Shown: positions 1-9,378, counted from the first letter of the stretch. The stretch is DNA of 58,654 nucleotides from Steroidobacter agaridevorans (GCF_009932555.1 NZ_BLJO01000004.1:136962-195615), one strand, 5' to 3'. Made by a program: numbers and translations. The notes: generated by a model not told the origin, from the letters alone.

Positions 1-1217
1 CCCAGGCCGCGTGAGCGGTCGCGCGCCGGATTGTTGAGCTGGTAGAACTCTTCGAAGATGCGCTCGTGCTGTTCGGGCGGAATGCCGATGCCCGAGTCCC
101 ACACTTCGATGCTCACGCCGTTGCGCCGCTTGCGGCACGCAACGATCACGCCGCCTCGCTCGGTGTAGCGAAGCGCATTCGAGACCAGATTGGACAGCAC
201 TCGGAACAGCAGGGTGGGATCCGTGTACAGCACGCCTCGCGAGCGGCGCACGACGAACTTGAGTCCCTTTTCTTCCGCAGACTTGGCGAACGTGCTGCGC
301 AGACGGTCGAGCACCAGGTTCGCCGGCACGATTTCTTTCTTGACTTCGACCTGGCCGGCATCGAGCTTGGAAATATCGAGCAGGTTATCGAACAGCTGCT
401 CCAGCGATTCGGTGGCTTGCAGGATCTGATCGATCATGCGGCGTCCTTGTTCGTCCACCTTGCCATTGCGCAGAGCTGTCGCGAACAAGCCGAGCGAATG
501 CAGTGGCTGCCGCAGGTCGTGATTCGCAGCCGCGAAGAACAAAGATTTCGATCGGCTCGCGGATTCGGCGCGGGCGCGGGCCTGGTCGGCGAGCGCATAT
601 TGCTGCTGTAACTGACCGACGAGCTGCTCGTTTTCATAGCGCAAGCGGATTTGCGCAACGAGCTCTCGGGCCTGGCGATCGCCGAACAACAACAAGTAGC
701 CGAGCACCGCGAACCACATCACGCCGAGCGCGGCATTCCCATAACCGCCGAGCATGATGTAACGAAGCGCCAACAAGCCAAACACCGGCGCGGTGAATGC
801 ATGCAGCGCCGGGGGGAAGTGAGCGTGAGTAATGACGCTGATCGTCGCACGGGCAGCCAGGCAGGCTGCAATTAGTGCCAACGTCAGCGACTGGTTCGAG
901 TCAACCAATACGAACGCCGAAGAGCCCCACACGCAACCCGCGATGCCCGAAGCGGCCGCGAAGCGCCAGCCCCACGAGCTCGACGCGGTCGCGCGATCGT
1001 CTGCGTGTCGAAAGCCCGTGGTCAGCACCAGGCTGCCGACCTGCACGAGCAGGGTCGCGATCGACCAGCCGACGATTCGTGTGTGAGAAGTGTGCGGCCA
1101 GGTGATGACCGCAATCATCGCGACCATGAGCAATGCGGAGCCGGAGACGGCCAGCGCATTCCCATACAACATTTCCACGCGCTGCTGCTCAACGCGTCGC
1201 AACAGTGCGGCGTCCAT
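1..1217 (-). CDS. Membrane sensor histidine kinase, partial (C-terminus beyond window)
   Basis: The frame is open from an ATG at 1217 to the window edge, about 405 codons, with no stop. The first ~190 residues hold several hydrophobic membrane segments. A linker leads to an H-box reading NHDLRQPLHSLGLF, an N-box LVSNALRYT, the G1 motif DSGIGI and FEEFYQL. That is a complete HisKA plus most of an HATPase_c domain. NHDLRQP-type kinases are often hybrids with a C-terminal receiver, which would lie off the window. It follows a LuxR-type regulator by 28 bp on the same strand, so the two probably form one phosphorelay. The signal sensed is not evident. Confidence 0.88.
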   Translation of the reverse strand, partial: MDAALLRRVEQQRVEMLYGNALAVSGSALLMVAMIAVITWPHTSHTRIVGWSIATLLVQVGSLVLTTGFRHADDRATASSSWGWRFAAASGIAGCVWGSSAFVLVDSNQSLTLALIAACLAARATISVITHAHFPPALHAFTAPVFGLLALRYIMLGGYGNAALGVMWFAVLGYLLLFGDRQARELVAQIRLRYENEQLVGQLQQQYALADQARARAESASRSKSLFFAAANHDLRQPLHSLGLFATALRNGKVDEQGRRMIDQILQATESLEQLFDNLLDISKLDAGQVEVKKEIVPANLVLDRLRSTFAKSAEEKGLKFVVRRSRGVLYTDPTLLFRVLSNLVSNALRYTERGGVIVACRKRRNGVSIEVWDSGIGIPPEQHERIFEEFYQLNNPARDRSRGL

Positions 1218-1245
1218 GGGGAGGCGGGTTTGTTAGAGAAACGAG

Positions 1246-1878
1246 TTAGCGCGCGTTGGCGTAAGCCGGCGCCGACGGCAGGAAGCCCCGCTTCTGCGCG
1301 ACCAGCACTGCTTGAGTCCGATTGCGCACATTGAGCGCCTCGAACACCGCGCTCACGTGTGCCTTCACCGTACGTTCGGCAACATCGAGCGCCCGGGCGA
1401 TTTCTTTGTTGGAAAAACCGCGGCCCAACATGCTGATGACTTCCAACTGACGCAGCGTGAGCCCGTTGGGCTGCTCGGCGGCGGTGAGATTGGTGGTCTC
1501 GGGGACGAAGACTTCGCCGGCGAGCACCTTGCGGATCGACGCAATCATCTCGTCGGCGGTGAACGACTTGGGAATGAAACCGGAAGCCCCGGCGGCAACC
1601 GCGCGGGCCGCGACGGCTTGCTGATCGTCGCCGGAAATCATGATGCAGGCGGTGGTCGGGAAGCGCTCGCCGATCACCTTCAGGGCGTTGAAACCGTCCT
1701 CGCCCTTCAGGTGGATGTCGAGCAGCACCAGGCCGATGTCACCATCTGTCTGCAGGGACTGCAGCGCCTCGGGGACCGAGGACACGCTCAGCACACCGGC
1801 ATCCAGGTCGCTCTGCTCGAGCACCGCATGGAAACCGGCGCGAAACAACGGATGGTCATCGACGATGAGGATTTTCAT
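1246..1878 (-). CDS. NarL/FixJ (LuxR-type) response regulator
   Basis: A 210-residue protein beginning MKILIVDDHP. The frame is open further upstream, but this ATG begins exactly at receiver strand 1, so I chose it. Residues 1-120 form a receiver with the phospho-acceptor Asp54 in LVLLDIHLKG and the conserved Lys in FIPKSF. Residues ~145-200 form a GerE helix-turn-helix (LTLRQLEVISMLGRGFSNKE). It is transcribed just before the histidine kinase and is presumably its partner, acting as a DNA-binding transcription factor. No clear target site was seen near the gene. Confidence 0.92.
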   Translation of the reverse strand: MKILIVDDHPLFRAGFHAVLEQSDLDAGVLSVSSVPEALQSLQTDGDIGLVLLDIHLKGEDGFNALKVIGERFPTTACIMISGDDQQAVAARAVAAGASGFIPKSFTADEMIASIRKVLAGEVFVPETTNLTAAEQPNGLTLRQLEVISMLGRGFSNKEIARALDVAERTVKAHVSAVFEALNVRNRTQAVLVAQKRGFLPSAPAYANAR

Positions 1879-2023
1879 GACACTGCCCCAAAACCAGTTG
1901 CCTACCAGAAGTACGTGCGGGCGGTCCGTCGCCGTGCGGATCGGTTGTATTCCCGAACTGGATCGGGAGCCATCGTACTTCTGCGCTAGGGGGTGGGCAA
2001 TGACCCTTTCGTGCCAGAGCGCG

Positions 2024-3502
2024 TCATTTGCTTGACGCTGGGGATTCCTCACAGCTACAGCGCTGTTCCTTCAGCCAGCCGCGCAGCCGGCGGAGGACCT
2101 CGGGGCTGGCTTGCGGGTCCTGCTTCAGCCTCTGATACCCCTCGCACAGCAGGCGGCAGGCTTCCGTATCGTCGCTCCGTTGCAGTCCGATGGCGCGGCC
2201 CAGGTAGGCCTTGGCCAGATTCTCGCCCGGGGTGTTCGGGCCGAGTTGGGCCGGCCAGATCTCGAGGGCTTTGCGCAGCAGGGGCTCGCCTTCCTTGCCG
2301 CCCGCCGCGGTGTCGCGCTCGACCGCGATCCGGCCCTGCCAGGTGAGGGTTTCGGCAATGAAGAAATGATTGGCCGGCAACGCGCGCTTGCGAACGTTGC
2401 TGGAGTAGATGGCGAGCGCTTGGACAAAACCCTTGGTCGCTCCGTCCCGGGCGCCGCTGTCGTACTGCCAGCGCGCCAGGTTGGCGTAGTCGTTGCCCAC
2501 CAGCACGTGCGACTCGCCTCGGATCTGCAGGCCGAGGTCCAGCGCCTTCTGCAGGTACTTGCCGGCTTCTTTGGCCTGTTTGGGCAGCGACCGTAGCAGC
2601 GAGCCCAGGTTGGCGTAGGTGTCGATGAGATTCGGGTGGCGGTCCCAGTTCAGCGTGCCAGCATAGAGATCGATGGCGTTCTTGTAGGCGCGGACCGCGC
2701 CGGCGCGCTTGCCTCGCTGTTCGAGCACCAGGCCGAAGTTCGCCAGGTGAGTGGCGTACTTGGGATGTTTGCGGGTGCCGAGTTGTTTTTGATCGATCGG
2801 CAGCAGCGACTTGTATGTTTCTTCCGCGGCGTCCAGCTCATGGAGTGCGCATTGCGCACGGCCCAGCACGTCCAGCAGGCGTGTCGTATTCGGATCGGTT
2901 TCGTACAAACCGGTATGTTTCAGGATCTCGAGACCCTCGCTCGCAGCGCTGCGCGCATCGGCGAACAGACCTTGCAACAGTTGCGCGAGCCCCAGCTCCT
3001 TGAGGCTCACCGCTACCGGCAGGCCGCGCTCGCCATAGACCTTGCGATTGATCCGCAGCGCGTCCTGCACCGCTATCACGGCTGCTTCATAGTCGCCGCG
3101 CTCGCGTTGTACCCGGGAATAGCTGTTCAGGCTCAGGCCGGTGGCGGGATGATCGTTGCCGAAAAATTTGCGCCGGATCCGCAGGGCAAGCTCGATGAGC
3201 CTCGCGCCTTCGTTCAGCATGCCGCTGTTCAGCAGCGTAATGCCCAGCGCATCGAGAATCGTGGCGGCGTGTTCAGGTTCGTCGCCGAGGTCGAGGCTGT
3301 TACTGCCGGGCTGCGCACTGCCGGCGCGACCTTTGCTGACTTTGCCCGCGCCCTTGCGCGGTGCTCGAGCAAGGATCAATCGGCCGATGTCGGGAGCGCC
3401 GGCGGTGGCGCGAATCTTCGATTTTCCCTTGCCGCCGGCTGCGAACAGCGGGCGCAGCGTTTTGGATTGAGCGACTTCATCGTCCGCGATCAGGATTCGC
3501 AC
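2024..3502 (-). CDS. Tetratricopeptide-repeat protein with a receiver-like N-terminal stub
   Basis: 492 residues from a GTG at 3502. The first ~20 residues (MRILIADDEVAQ) look like strand 1 and the acidic pair of a response-regulator receiver. The rest of a receiver is absent. A basic, Gly/Lys/Ala-rich stretch (~22-60) follows, then ~400 residues of TPR units of the kinesin-light-chain/TPR_12 type, with spaced GDYEAAV, HPKYATHLANFG and HPNLIDTYANLG motifs. There is no signal peptide or membrane segment, so it is probably cytoplasmic and used for protein contacts. It lies 97 bp downstream of a Ser/Thr kinase whose own C-terminus has similar TPRs, so a scaffold or substrate role is an inference. 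The N-terminal 60 codons are the least certain part. Confidence 0.75.
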   Translation of the reverse strand: MRILIADDEVAQSKTLRPLFAAGGKGKSKIRATAGAPDIGRLILARAPRKGAGKVSKGRAGSAQPGSNSLDLGDEPEHAATILDALGITLLNSGMLNEGARLIELALRIRRKFFGNDHPATGLSLNSYSRVQRERGDYEAAVIAVQDALRINRKVYGERGLPVAVSLKELGLAQLLQGLFADARSAASEGLEILKHTGLYETDPNTTRLLDVLGRAQCALHELDAAEETYKSLLPIDQKQLGTRKHPKYATHLANFGLVLEQRGKRAGAVRAYKNAIDLYAGTLNWDRHPNLIDTYANLGSLLRSLPKQAKEAGKYLQKALDLGLQIRGESHVLVGNDYANLARWQYDSGARDGATKGFVQALAIYSSNVRKRALPANHFFIAETLTWQGRIAVERDTAAGGKEGEPLLRKALEIWPAQLGPNTPGENLAKAYLGRAIGLQRSDDTEACRLLCEGYQRLKQDPQASPEVLRRLRGWLKEQRCSCEESPASSK

Positions 3503-3599
3503 AGCAGCTTCTCTCGTTGTTCGGAAGGTGGGGAGCGCTGGTCGCAGCGGATACTGCAGTCTCCCGTCCCTCGTTGCAACCGGACGAATGCACTAGTCG

Positions 3600-6281
3600 C
3601 TAGCGCTGCTGCAAAGAGGAGAAATATTCCGTGGCTGCCGTCGGCCGCCCTGTGTCCGAATATAACTTCTCGATCCATCTGCGGACGTCGGCCGCCATTT
3701 CTCGATCGCTCTTGCGGGTCGAAGCGCTGAGCTTGGGATAGGATTTGAGCAGGGCCGGCTCGGCCTCCGTGTAATTGCCTTGTAATGCCTTGGCCCACGC
3801 CAGCGCGGCGTTGGCGATGTGATAGCCGGAGCTGTCCTGGCCATACTCGACCTGCCAGATCTTCACGGCCTCGAGCAACGACTGTTGCGCCTCTGCGGGC
3901 CGACGTAGCGCCAGCTGCGTCCGGCCCAGCGTGGTGAGCGAGGTCGCGATGAAACCATGGGTCGGCGGCAGGCGCTGGCGATAGATTTCGAGCGCGTCCT
4001 CGAGATAGCGCTCGGCGCCGGCGAAATCGCCCCGCCGATAGGCGAGCCGGCCCAGGTTTTCCAGGTCGTTGCCGATGTAGCTGTGCGTGGCGCCGCGCAC
4101 GCGCCGGTTGGTTTCGAGTACCGTCGTGAGCACTTTCTGTGCTTCGGCCAGTCGATCGGTTTCCAACAGAAATGTGCCGAAAGCACTCAATGTATCGATG
4201 CTGTCGGGATGCTCGGGGCCCAGCACGCGCTGATTCAACGCGACCACCTTGCGGTACAGAGCTTCCGCCTCGGACGTTTCGCCCAGATCGTGCGTCACTT
4301 CCGCGAGCCGTATCAAATGACGAATGTATTGCGGATGTTCTTCGCTGCGCGTCCTGCGATCGATCTCGAGGGCTTCGGCGAGATAGGCTTTTGCCAGCTG
4401 GCTGTCGCCGCGCTGTGAAGCGATGTGCGCGAGGTTGTCGATCGGTATGGTGATGAGCGCGTCATGCGGGCCGAGGCGCACTCGCTGGATGTCGAGGCAG
4501 GACTGCAGCAGCTTCTCGGCCGCGGCGAACTCTCCTCGCATTTTTTTGATGATGCCCAGTCGACACATGCTGGTGGCCGTGGCCGTGCTCGCCGGGCCGG
4601 TCTGGCGCCGATTGATGGCCAGGGCCTGACTCGCCAGCTGTTCGGCGAGGTCCAGATTGTCCTCTTTTTCGTAGACCTGATTCAGCGTGTTCAGGCTGCT
4701 CGCTACCGCCGCGCTGTCCTCCCCGAACAACTGCCGACGCACGGCGAGACCTTGTTCGATCAGCGGCCGGGCCTGATCTGGCAAGCCGAGCCCGAGATAG
4801 GCGCTGCCGATCGTGTCGAGGACGTCGGCCTTGATCGCCTGCTGGTCGTTGAGCTCGTGCGCGATGCGTGCGGCGCCATTGTCCAGAATCTGGCGCGCAG
4901 TGATCACTTTGCTGCCCTCGGCAATCGGATCGACGACTTTGAAAGAGTCGATGAGAAACTGGGAGACCGTTTCAGCGCGCTCGCGCTGCGAATCGGCGAT
5001 GTTGCGCTGGGCTTGCGCCAGGTCGCGCTCCTGCTCGATGCGCAACGATTGCATATAAACCGTGACCGTGAAGCCGATCAGCGTTGCGACCAGCGCCGCC
5101 GATAGCGCCACACCGAGTGCGTAACGCTGCACGAACTTGCCGGCCCGATAGTTCCACGAATCCGGGCGGGCCAGCACCGGCATCCCCCGCAGATAGCGAT
5201 CGACATCGCCGGCCAGCTGCTCGGCCGAGGAATATCTGCGCTCGGGCTCCTTGCGCATCGCCATGGCGACGATGTTGTCCAGGTCGCCTTGCAGTTCGCG
5301 TCGCAGCTTGGCGATGCCGGTGGAGCGTTGAGCCGCGACGGCGCCGATGCCGCTGTCTTCCTGCCGCTCGGCCGTTGCGATCACCTCGCTCGGCATCGCC
5401 GGCACGTCCTCGCAGATGGTCCGCTCGACTTCTCCGAAGTGTTTGCCGCGCAAGGAGAACGGCTTGTAGCCGGTCAACAATTCATACAACAACACGCCCA
5501 GCACATAGATGTCGCTCGCGGTCGAGATCAAGTCGCCGCGGACTTGTTCGGGGCTGGCGTGATCCGGTGTCATGACCCGCATGTCGGCTTGTGTCACCGC
5601 CATCGTGTACATCGCAGCCTGTTCATCCAGATCCAGCCGTTTCGCAATTCCGAAATCCAGCAGCTTCGGCACGCCGTCGCGAGTGACCAGAATGTTGGAG
5701 GGCTTCAGATCGCGGTGAACGATCAGATTCTGATGAGCGCGATGCACCGCGGAGCAGACTGTGATGAACAGCCGGAGTCGCTGCGCGACGGTCAGCTGGC
5801 GCCGGTCGCAATGAATATCGATCGGCTCGCCGTCGATGTACTCCATCACGATGTATGGAGTGCCGTCCGGCGTCGTGCCGCCGTCATACAGCCGGGCGAT
5901 ATTCGGATGATCGAGCGAAGCGAGGATCTGCCGCTCCTGGCGCAGCCGGCCTTGCACCTGCCCTGACAGCAAGCCCCGCCGCACCAGCTTGATGGCGACG
6001 TTCTGACGGAACTGAGCGTCGGCGCGCTCGGCGAGAAATACCTCGCCCATGCCGCCGCGGCCCAGGCTGCGAATCAATCGATAGGAGCCGATGATCGACC
6101 CGGCGGGATCGGGTTGCGAACCGAGCTCATCGAACGGCGCATCGAGCGACCCGACACTATTCGGCAGCAACGGATCGCTCTGCTCATTGCTGGCGCCGGC
6201 CGACTGCGACGAATCGTCGCGCAGGAGGGCGCTCGCCTTCTCGAGGAACCGATGCCCCACGCCTTTGCGAGTCTTGGTCAT
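3600..6281 (-). CDS. Membrane-anchored Ser/Thr protein kinase with C-terminal TPRs
   Basis: 893 residues. Residues ~65-370 form a Hanks-type kinase: glycine loop GRGGMGEV (~74-81), catalytic Lys98 in VAIKLV, HRDLKPSN with Asp191, DFG at 209-211 and SPEQ in the activation region. All catalytic residues are present. One transmembrane helix spans ~387-410, placing the kinase in the cytoplasm and the ~470-residue TPR region outside the membrane. The TPRs carry kinesin-light-chain-like units with HPDSIDTLSAFG and related motifs. It lacks PASTA repeats, so it belongs to the TPR-bearing PknB-like group common in Xanthomonadales-type bacteria. A TPR gene follows on the same strand. Confidence 0.92.
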   Translation of the reverse strand: MTKTRKGVGHRFLEKASALLRDDSSQSAGASNEQSDPLLPNSVGSLDAPFDELGSQPDPAGSIIGSYRLIRSLGRGGMGEVFLAERADAQFRQNVAIKLVRRGLLSGQVQGRLRQERQILASLDHPNIARLYDGGTTPDGTPYIVMEYIDGEPIDIHCDRRQLTVAQRLRLFITVCSAVHRAHQNLIVHRDLKPSNILVTRDGVPKLLDFGIAKRLDLDEQAAMYTMAVTQADMRVMTPDHASPEQVRGDLISTASDIYVLGVLLYELLTGYKPFSLRGKHFGEVERTICEDVPAMPSEVIATAERQEDSGIGAVAAQRSTGIAKLRRELQGDLDNIVAMAMRKEPERRYSSAEQLAGDVDRYLRGMPVLARPDSWNYRAGKFVQRYALGVALSAALVATLIGFTVTVYMQSLRIEQERDLAQAQRNIADSQRERAETVSQFLIDSFKVVDPIAEGSKVITARQILDNGAARIAHELNDQQAIKADVLDTIGSAYLGLGLPDQARPLIEQGLAVRRQLFGEDSAAVASSLNTLNQVYEKEDNLDLAEQLASQALAINRRQTGPASTATATSMCRLGIIKKMRGEFAAAEKLLQSCLDIQRVRLGPHDALITIPIDNLAHIASQRGDSQLAKAYLAEALEIDRRTRSEEHPQYIRHLIRLAEVTHDLGETSEAEALYRKVVALNQRVLGPEHPDSIDTLSAFGTFLLETDRLAEAQKVLTTVLETNRRVRGATHSYIGNDLENLGRLAYRRGDFAGAERYLEDALEIYRQRLPPTHGFIATSLTTLGRTQLALRRPAEAQQSLLEAVKIWQVEYGQDSSGYHIANAALAWAKALQGNYTEAEPALLKSYPKLSASTRKSDREMAADVRRWIEKLYSDTGRPTAATEYFSSLQQR

Positions 6282-6599
6282 GGTCGATTGAGGCTCCGGG
6301 CGGTCCGTACCAACGATCAGTTGTTGGCCCGCCTGGCTTGTGCAACTATCCTCTCGCCGGTACTACGTGCAAGGGATGAGTCCATGTGTAAAGAACAACG
6401 CGACGAATCTCAATACGCCAAAGGCTTGTATGGCGGCGGCGGCGTCGGCCGCAGCGTCAGGCCGTTCACGCCGGCCAGGGAATAGCTGCCGCTATCCTAG
6501 CGTTCCCCCGTTCCGAGTCAAACGATACCGCCTCGCGGTTTTCGTAGTGGAGGTAACGCTCACATCATCGTAAGCTCACTGCAAAAGGAGTGAGCACAC
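6282..6599. other. Intergenic region between the kinase gene and the Gfo/Idh/MocA gene
   Basis: 318 bp between divergent genes. It must hold promoters for both, but no -35/-10 pair stood out. It contains one possible 33-codon frame (6384-6485, listed separately). A strong Shine-Dalgarno, AAAGGAGTGAG, ends just before the ATG at 6600. Confidence 0.6.
6384..6485 (+). CDS. Possible small Gly-rich peptide (33 aa)
   Basis: The frame begins ATG TGT AAA GAA and encodes 33 residues. The start is polar (MCKEQRDESQYAKG), followed by YGGGGVGRSVRPFTPARE and TAG. An AAGGGATGAG sequence sits at ribosome-binding distance before the ATG. It lies wholly inside the gap between divergent genes and does not overlap either. 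I recognise no family. Being short, it could be chance in GC-rich DNA. Confidence 0.25.
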   Translation: MCKEQRDESQYAKGLYGGGGVGRSVRPFTPARE

Positions 6600-7697
6600 A
6601 TGCATGAACTTTCCCGCCGTCACTTCATGAAGGGCGCGGCCGCGGCCACGTTTGCGGCGCCATTCATCAGCACCGCCGCCACACGAGAGAAGGCCGGTCC
6701 CAATAAAAAACTGGGCGTCGCCCTGTGCGGACTCGGCAAGCTCAGTACCGACCAGATCGCGCCAGCCTTGCAAAAGACCCAGCACTGCCGACTCGCCGGC
6801 ATCGTTACGGGCTCGAGCGGCAAAGTCGACACATGGCGCAAGAAATACAACCTGCCGGCGCGCAGCGTTTATACATACGACACCATGCATCGCATGGCTG
6901 ACAACGACGACATCGACATTGTGTATGTCGTCACTCCCAACGCGCTTCATCTGGAACATACCGTCGCGGCCGCCAAGGCCGGCAAGCATGTGTTCTGCGA
7001 AAAGCCGTTGGAAATCTCGGTGGAGCGCTGCCAGCAGATGATCGATGCCTGCAAGGCGGCGGATCGCATGCTCGGCACCGCTTACCGCTGCCGGTTCGAG
7101 CCGCATCACCTCGAATGCATTCGGATCGCGCGCGAGCAGGAGTTGGGGCCGGTGCGCATCATCGAAGCGGGATTTGGTATCGACGTGGGCGCGGCCGATC
7201 AGTGGCGAGTCAAGCGTGCGTTGTCGGGTGGCGGCGCGTTGATGGACGTTGGCATCTATGCGTTGCAGGCGACGCGTTATCTCACCGGCGAAGAGCCGGT
7301 GCTGGTGTCGGCGACTGAAACCAAGACCGATCCAGTGAAGTTCGCGGAAGTCGACGAGACTGTGACCTGGACGGCGCAGTTCCCGGGTGGTGCGAACGCG
7401 TACTGCACGGCCAGCTTCAAAGTCGGGGGGATCAAGAACTTTCGCGCGACCGCCGATCGCGGCTGGTTCGAGCTTGATCCCGCTTACTACTACGGCGGGA
7501 TCAAGGGCATGCGCAGCGACGGCAAGCCGCTGTCGTTTCCTCAGGTCGACATGTTCGCCGCCGAGCTCGACGACTTTGCCCGCTGCGTCCTGGAGAAGCG
7601 TCCGACCGTCGTGTCCGGCGAAGAGGGCATGCAGGACGTGAAGATCATGTCGGCGATTTACGAGTCCATCCGCACCGGCCGGGCGGTGAAGATTTAA
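6600..7697 (+). CDS. Tat-exported Gfo/Idh/MocA-family oxidoreductase
   Basis: 365 residues from an ATG with a strong AGGAG 9-10 bases upstream. The N-terminus has a twin-arginine signal (SRRHFMKG followed by an Ala-rich core ending near residue 27). The NAD(P)-binding Rossmann fold begins at LGVALCGLGKL. The family EKP motif is in GKHVFCEKPLE (~130-140), and the C-terminal domain carries GGGALMDVGIYALQATRYL. Family members oxidise or reduce sugars. The best-studied exported one, Zymomonas glucose-fructose oxidoreductase, carries tightly bound NADP through Tat. The substrate here cannot be told. It is monocistronic and ends at a clear terminator. Confidence 0.92.
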   Translation: MHELSRRHFMKGAAAATFAAPFISTAATREKAGPNKKLGVALCGLGKLSTDQIAPALQKTQHCRLAGIVTGSSGKVDTWRKKYNLPARSVYTYDTMHRMADNDDIDIVYVVTPNALHLEHTVAAAKAGKHVFCEKPLEISVERCQQMIDACKAADRMLGTAYRCRFEPHHLECIRIAREQELGPVRIIEAGFGIDVGAADQWRVKRALSGGGALMDVGIYALQATRYLTGEEPVLVSATETKTDPVKFAEVDETVTWTAQFPGGANAYCTASFKVGGIKNFRATADRGWFELDPAYYYGGIKGMRSDGKPLSFPQVDMFAAELDDFARCVLEKRPTVVSGEEGMQDVKIMSAIYESIRTGRAVKI

Positions 7698-7716
7698 GAG
7701 AAGACCCACCCCCTAA

Positions 7717-7768
7717 CCCCCTCCCGCAGACGGGAGGGGGAACTTACCTTTATTTAATAAGGTTTTTT
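7717..7768 (+). terminator. Rho-independent terminator / tandem hairpins
   Basis: A perfect 10-bp stem CCCCCTCCCG / CGGGAGGGGG with a CAGA loop (7717-7740) is followed by a second hairpin ACCTT...AAGGT (7746-7763) running into six T residues. It lies between the convergent oxidoreductase and efflux genes. The plus-strand T run fits termination of the oxidoreductase gene. The first hairpin may also act on transcripts from the other side. Confidence 0.75.
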
Positions 7769-7806
7769 CCCGAAACGATCCATGCCAGCGTGATTGCGGC
7801 GACGGA

Positions 7807-9363
7807 TCAGTCCGCTGCGACGTGCGCCGCGCCGCCGGTGTGCGGCCGGCGCGCGAGCCAGACCAGCGCGATCATGGCCAGCGTCAGCCACGACGAGATC
7901 CAGAAATAATCCAGCGACGACAGCAAGTACGCCTGGTTCACCATTTGTTTGTTGAGCGCCGCCAATGCGGCGCTATCGGACATGCCAAGCGAATGCATGT
8001 GTTCCAGCGCCTGCTGCATCGGGGCGTCATACACGCTCGAGCTGTTCGCAAGATGCGCTTGATGGAACGCCTCGCGACGATCCCAGAACGTCGTCGTGAT
8101 CGACGTGGCGAAGCTTGCCGCGATGGTGCGCAGGAAGATCGCAAGACCCGAGGCCGCCGGCACTCGCTGCGGCTCGATGCCGTCGAGCATGATGGTCAGA
8201 ATGGCGACGAAGAACGTGCCCATCGCCAGGCCCTGAATCAGCTGCGGGATGATGAAGTCCATGACGGCGGCTTCGGCGGTCAGCTGCGCCCGCATGTAAT
8301 AAGAAACGGCGAACGCGACGAACGCCATCGAGGTCAGCCAGCGAGCGTCGTATCTCGCCAGAAAGCGCGCTGCCAGCGGCGAGACAATCACCGCGATCAG
8401 GCCGCCTGGGGCGGCCAGCAATCCGGCCCACGTCGCCGTGTAGCCAAGCTGCGTCTGCATCCACAGCGGCAGCAACACGATGTTGCCGAAGAACACCGCG
8501 TAGCCCAGGCACATCGGGATCAGCGCGAACGTGAAGTTGCGATGTTTGAACAGCGACAGGTCGACGATGGGATGCTTCTCGGTCAGCTCCCAGATCAGCC
8601 AGGCGGCGAATGCGATCACCGAGACGATGGTGAGCACGACGATGAACGGCGAGGAGAACCAGTCTTCATCCTTGCCCTTGTCCAGCATGATCTGCAGCGC
8701 GCCGACCCACACCACCAGCAGCGACAGGCCGATCGTGTCGACCGGCAGCTTGCGCGTCGGCGTCTCGCGGTTGCGCAACTGGAACCAGCACACCGCGAAG
8801 GTGAAGATGCCGACCGGAATGTTGATATAGAAAATCCACGGCCAGGTGGCGTTGTCCGAGATCCAGCCGCCTAGCATCGGGCCCATGATGGGCGCGACCA
8901 GCGTGGTCATCGACCAGAGCGCCAGCGCCAGCCCTTTCTTGTTGGGCGCAAACAGCATCAGCATCAGCGCCTGCGAGCCGGGCACCATCGGCCCGGACAC
9001 GGCGCCTTGCAGGACGCGGAAGAAGACCAGCGATTCCAGATTCCAGGCCACGCCGCACAGGAACGATGCGACGGTGAACGCCAGCACGGCGGCAACGAAC
9101 GTCCGCACGATGCCGAAGCGTTGCATGAGCCAGCCGGTGAGCGGCACGCTGATGCCGTTCGCGACGGCGAACGAAGTGATGACCCACGTACCCTGGTCCG
9201 CCGATGCGCCGAGATTGCCGGCGATGGTCGGAATGGAAACGTTGGCGATGGTCGTGTCCAGCACCTGCATGAAGGTGCCCAGCGCCAGTGCCAGTGAGGT
9301 CACGGCGAGTGCGCCGCCCGTCATGGGCGCGTGCTCGGATGCGGCCGCAGCGTTCGTGCTCAC
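7807..9363 (-). CDS. emrB: DHA2-family MFS multidrug efflux transporter (EmrB-like)
   Basis: 518 residues, GTG start (MSTNAAAA). About 14 membrane segments are seen, the DHA2 arrangement. Motif C-like and family motifs are visible: LDTTIANVSIPTIAGNLG in helix 1, WVITSFAVANGISVPLTGWL, then RVLQGAVSGPMVPGSQAL. It is the inner-membrane pump, driven by protons, of a tripartite system. The periplasmic adaptor gene lies 15 bp upstream and an outer-membrane channel gene before that. Substrates are likely hydrophobic drugs or uncouplers, judged by family only. Confidence 0.95.
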   Translation of the reverse strand: MSTNAAAASEHAPMTGGALAVTSLALALGTFMQVLDTTIANVSIPTIAGNLGASADQGTWVITSFAVANGISVPLTGWLMQRFGIVRTFVAAVLAFTVASFLCGVAWNLESLVFFRVLQGAVSGPMVPGSQALMLMLFAPNKKGLALALWSMTTLVAPIMGPMLGGWISDNATWPWIFYINIPVGIFTFAVCWFQLRNRETPTRKLPVDTIGLSLLVVWVGALQIMLDKGKDEDWFSSPFIVVLTIVSVIAFAAWLIWELTEKHPIVDLSLFKHRNFTFALIPMCLGYAVFFGNIVLLPLWMQTQLGYTATWAGLLAAPGGLIAVIVSPLAARFLARYDARWLTSMAFVAFAVSYYMRAQLTAEAAVMDFIIPQLIQGLAMGTFFVAILTIMLDGIEPQRVPAASGLAIFLRTIAASFATSITTTFWDRREAFHQAHLANSSSVYDAPMQQALEHMHSLGMSDSAALAALNKQMVNQAYLLSSLDYFWISSWLTLAMIALVWLARRPHTGGAAHVAAD

Positions 9364-9378
9364 TGGAGGTTCCCTCGA

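Noticed and set aside
6576-7709. A 377-codon open frame antisense to the Gfo/Idh/MocA gene
   Set aside because: It mirrors the real gene's codon pattern in GC-rich DNA; the plus-strand frame has the Tat signal, Rossmann and EKP motifs and a ribosome site.
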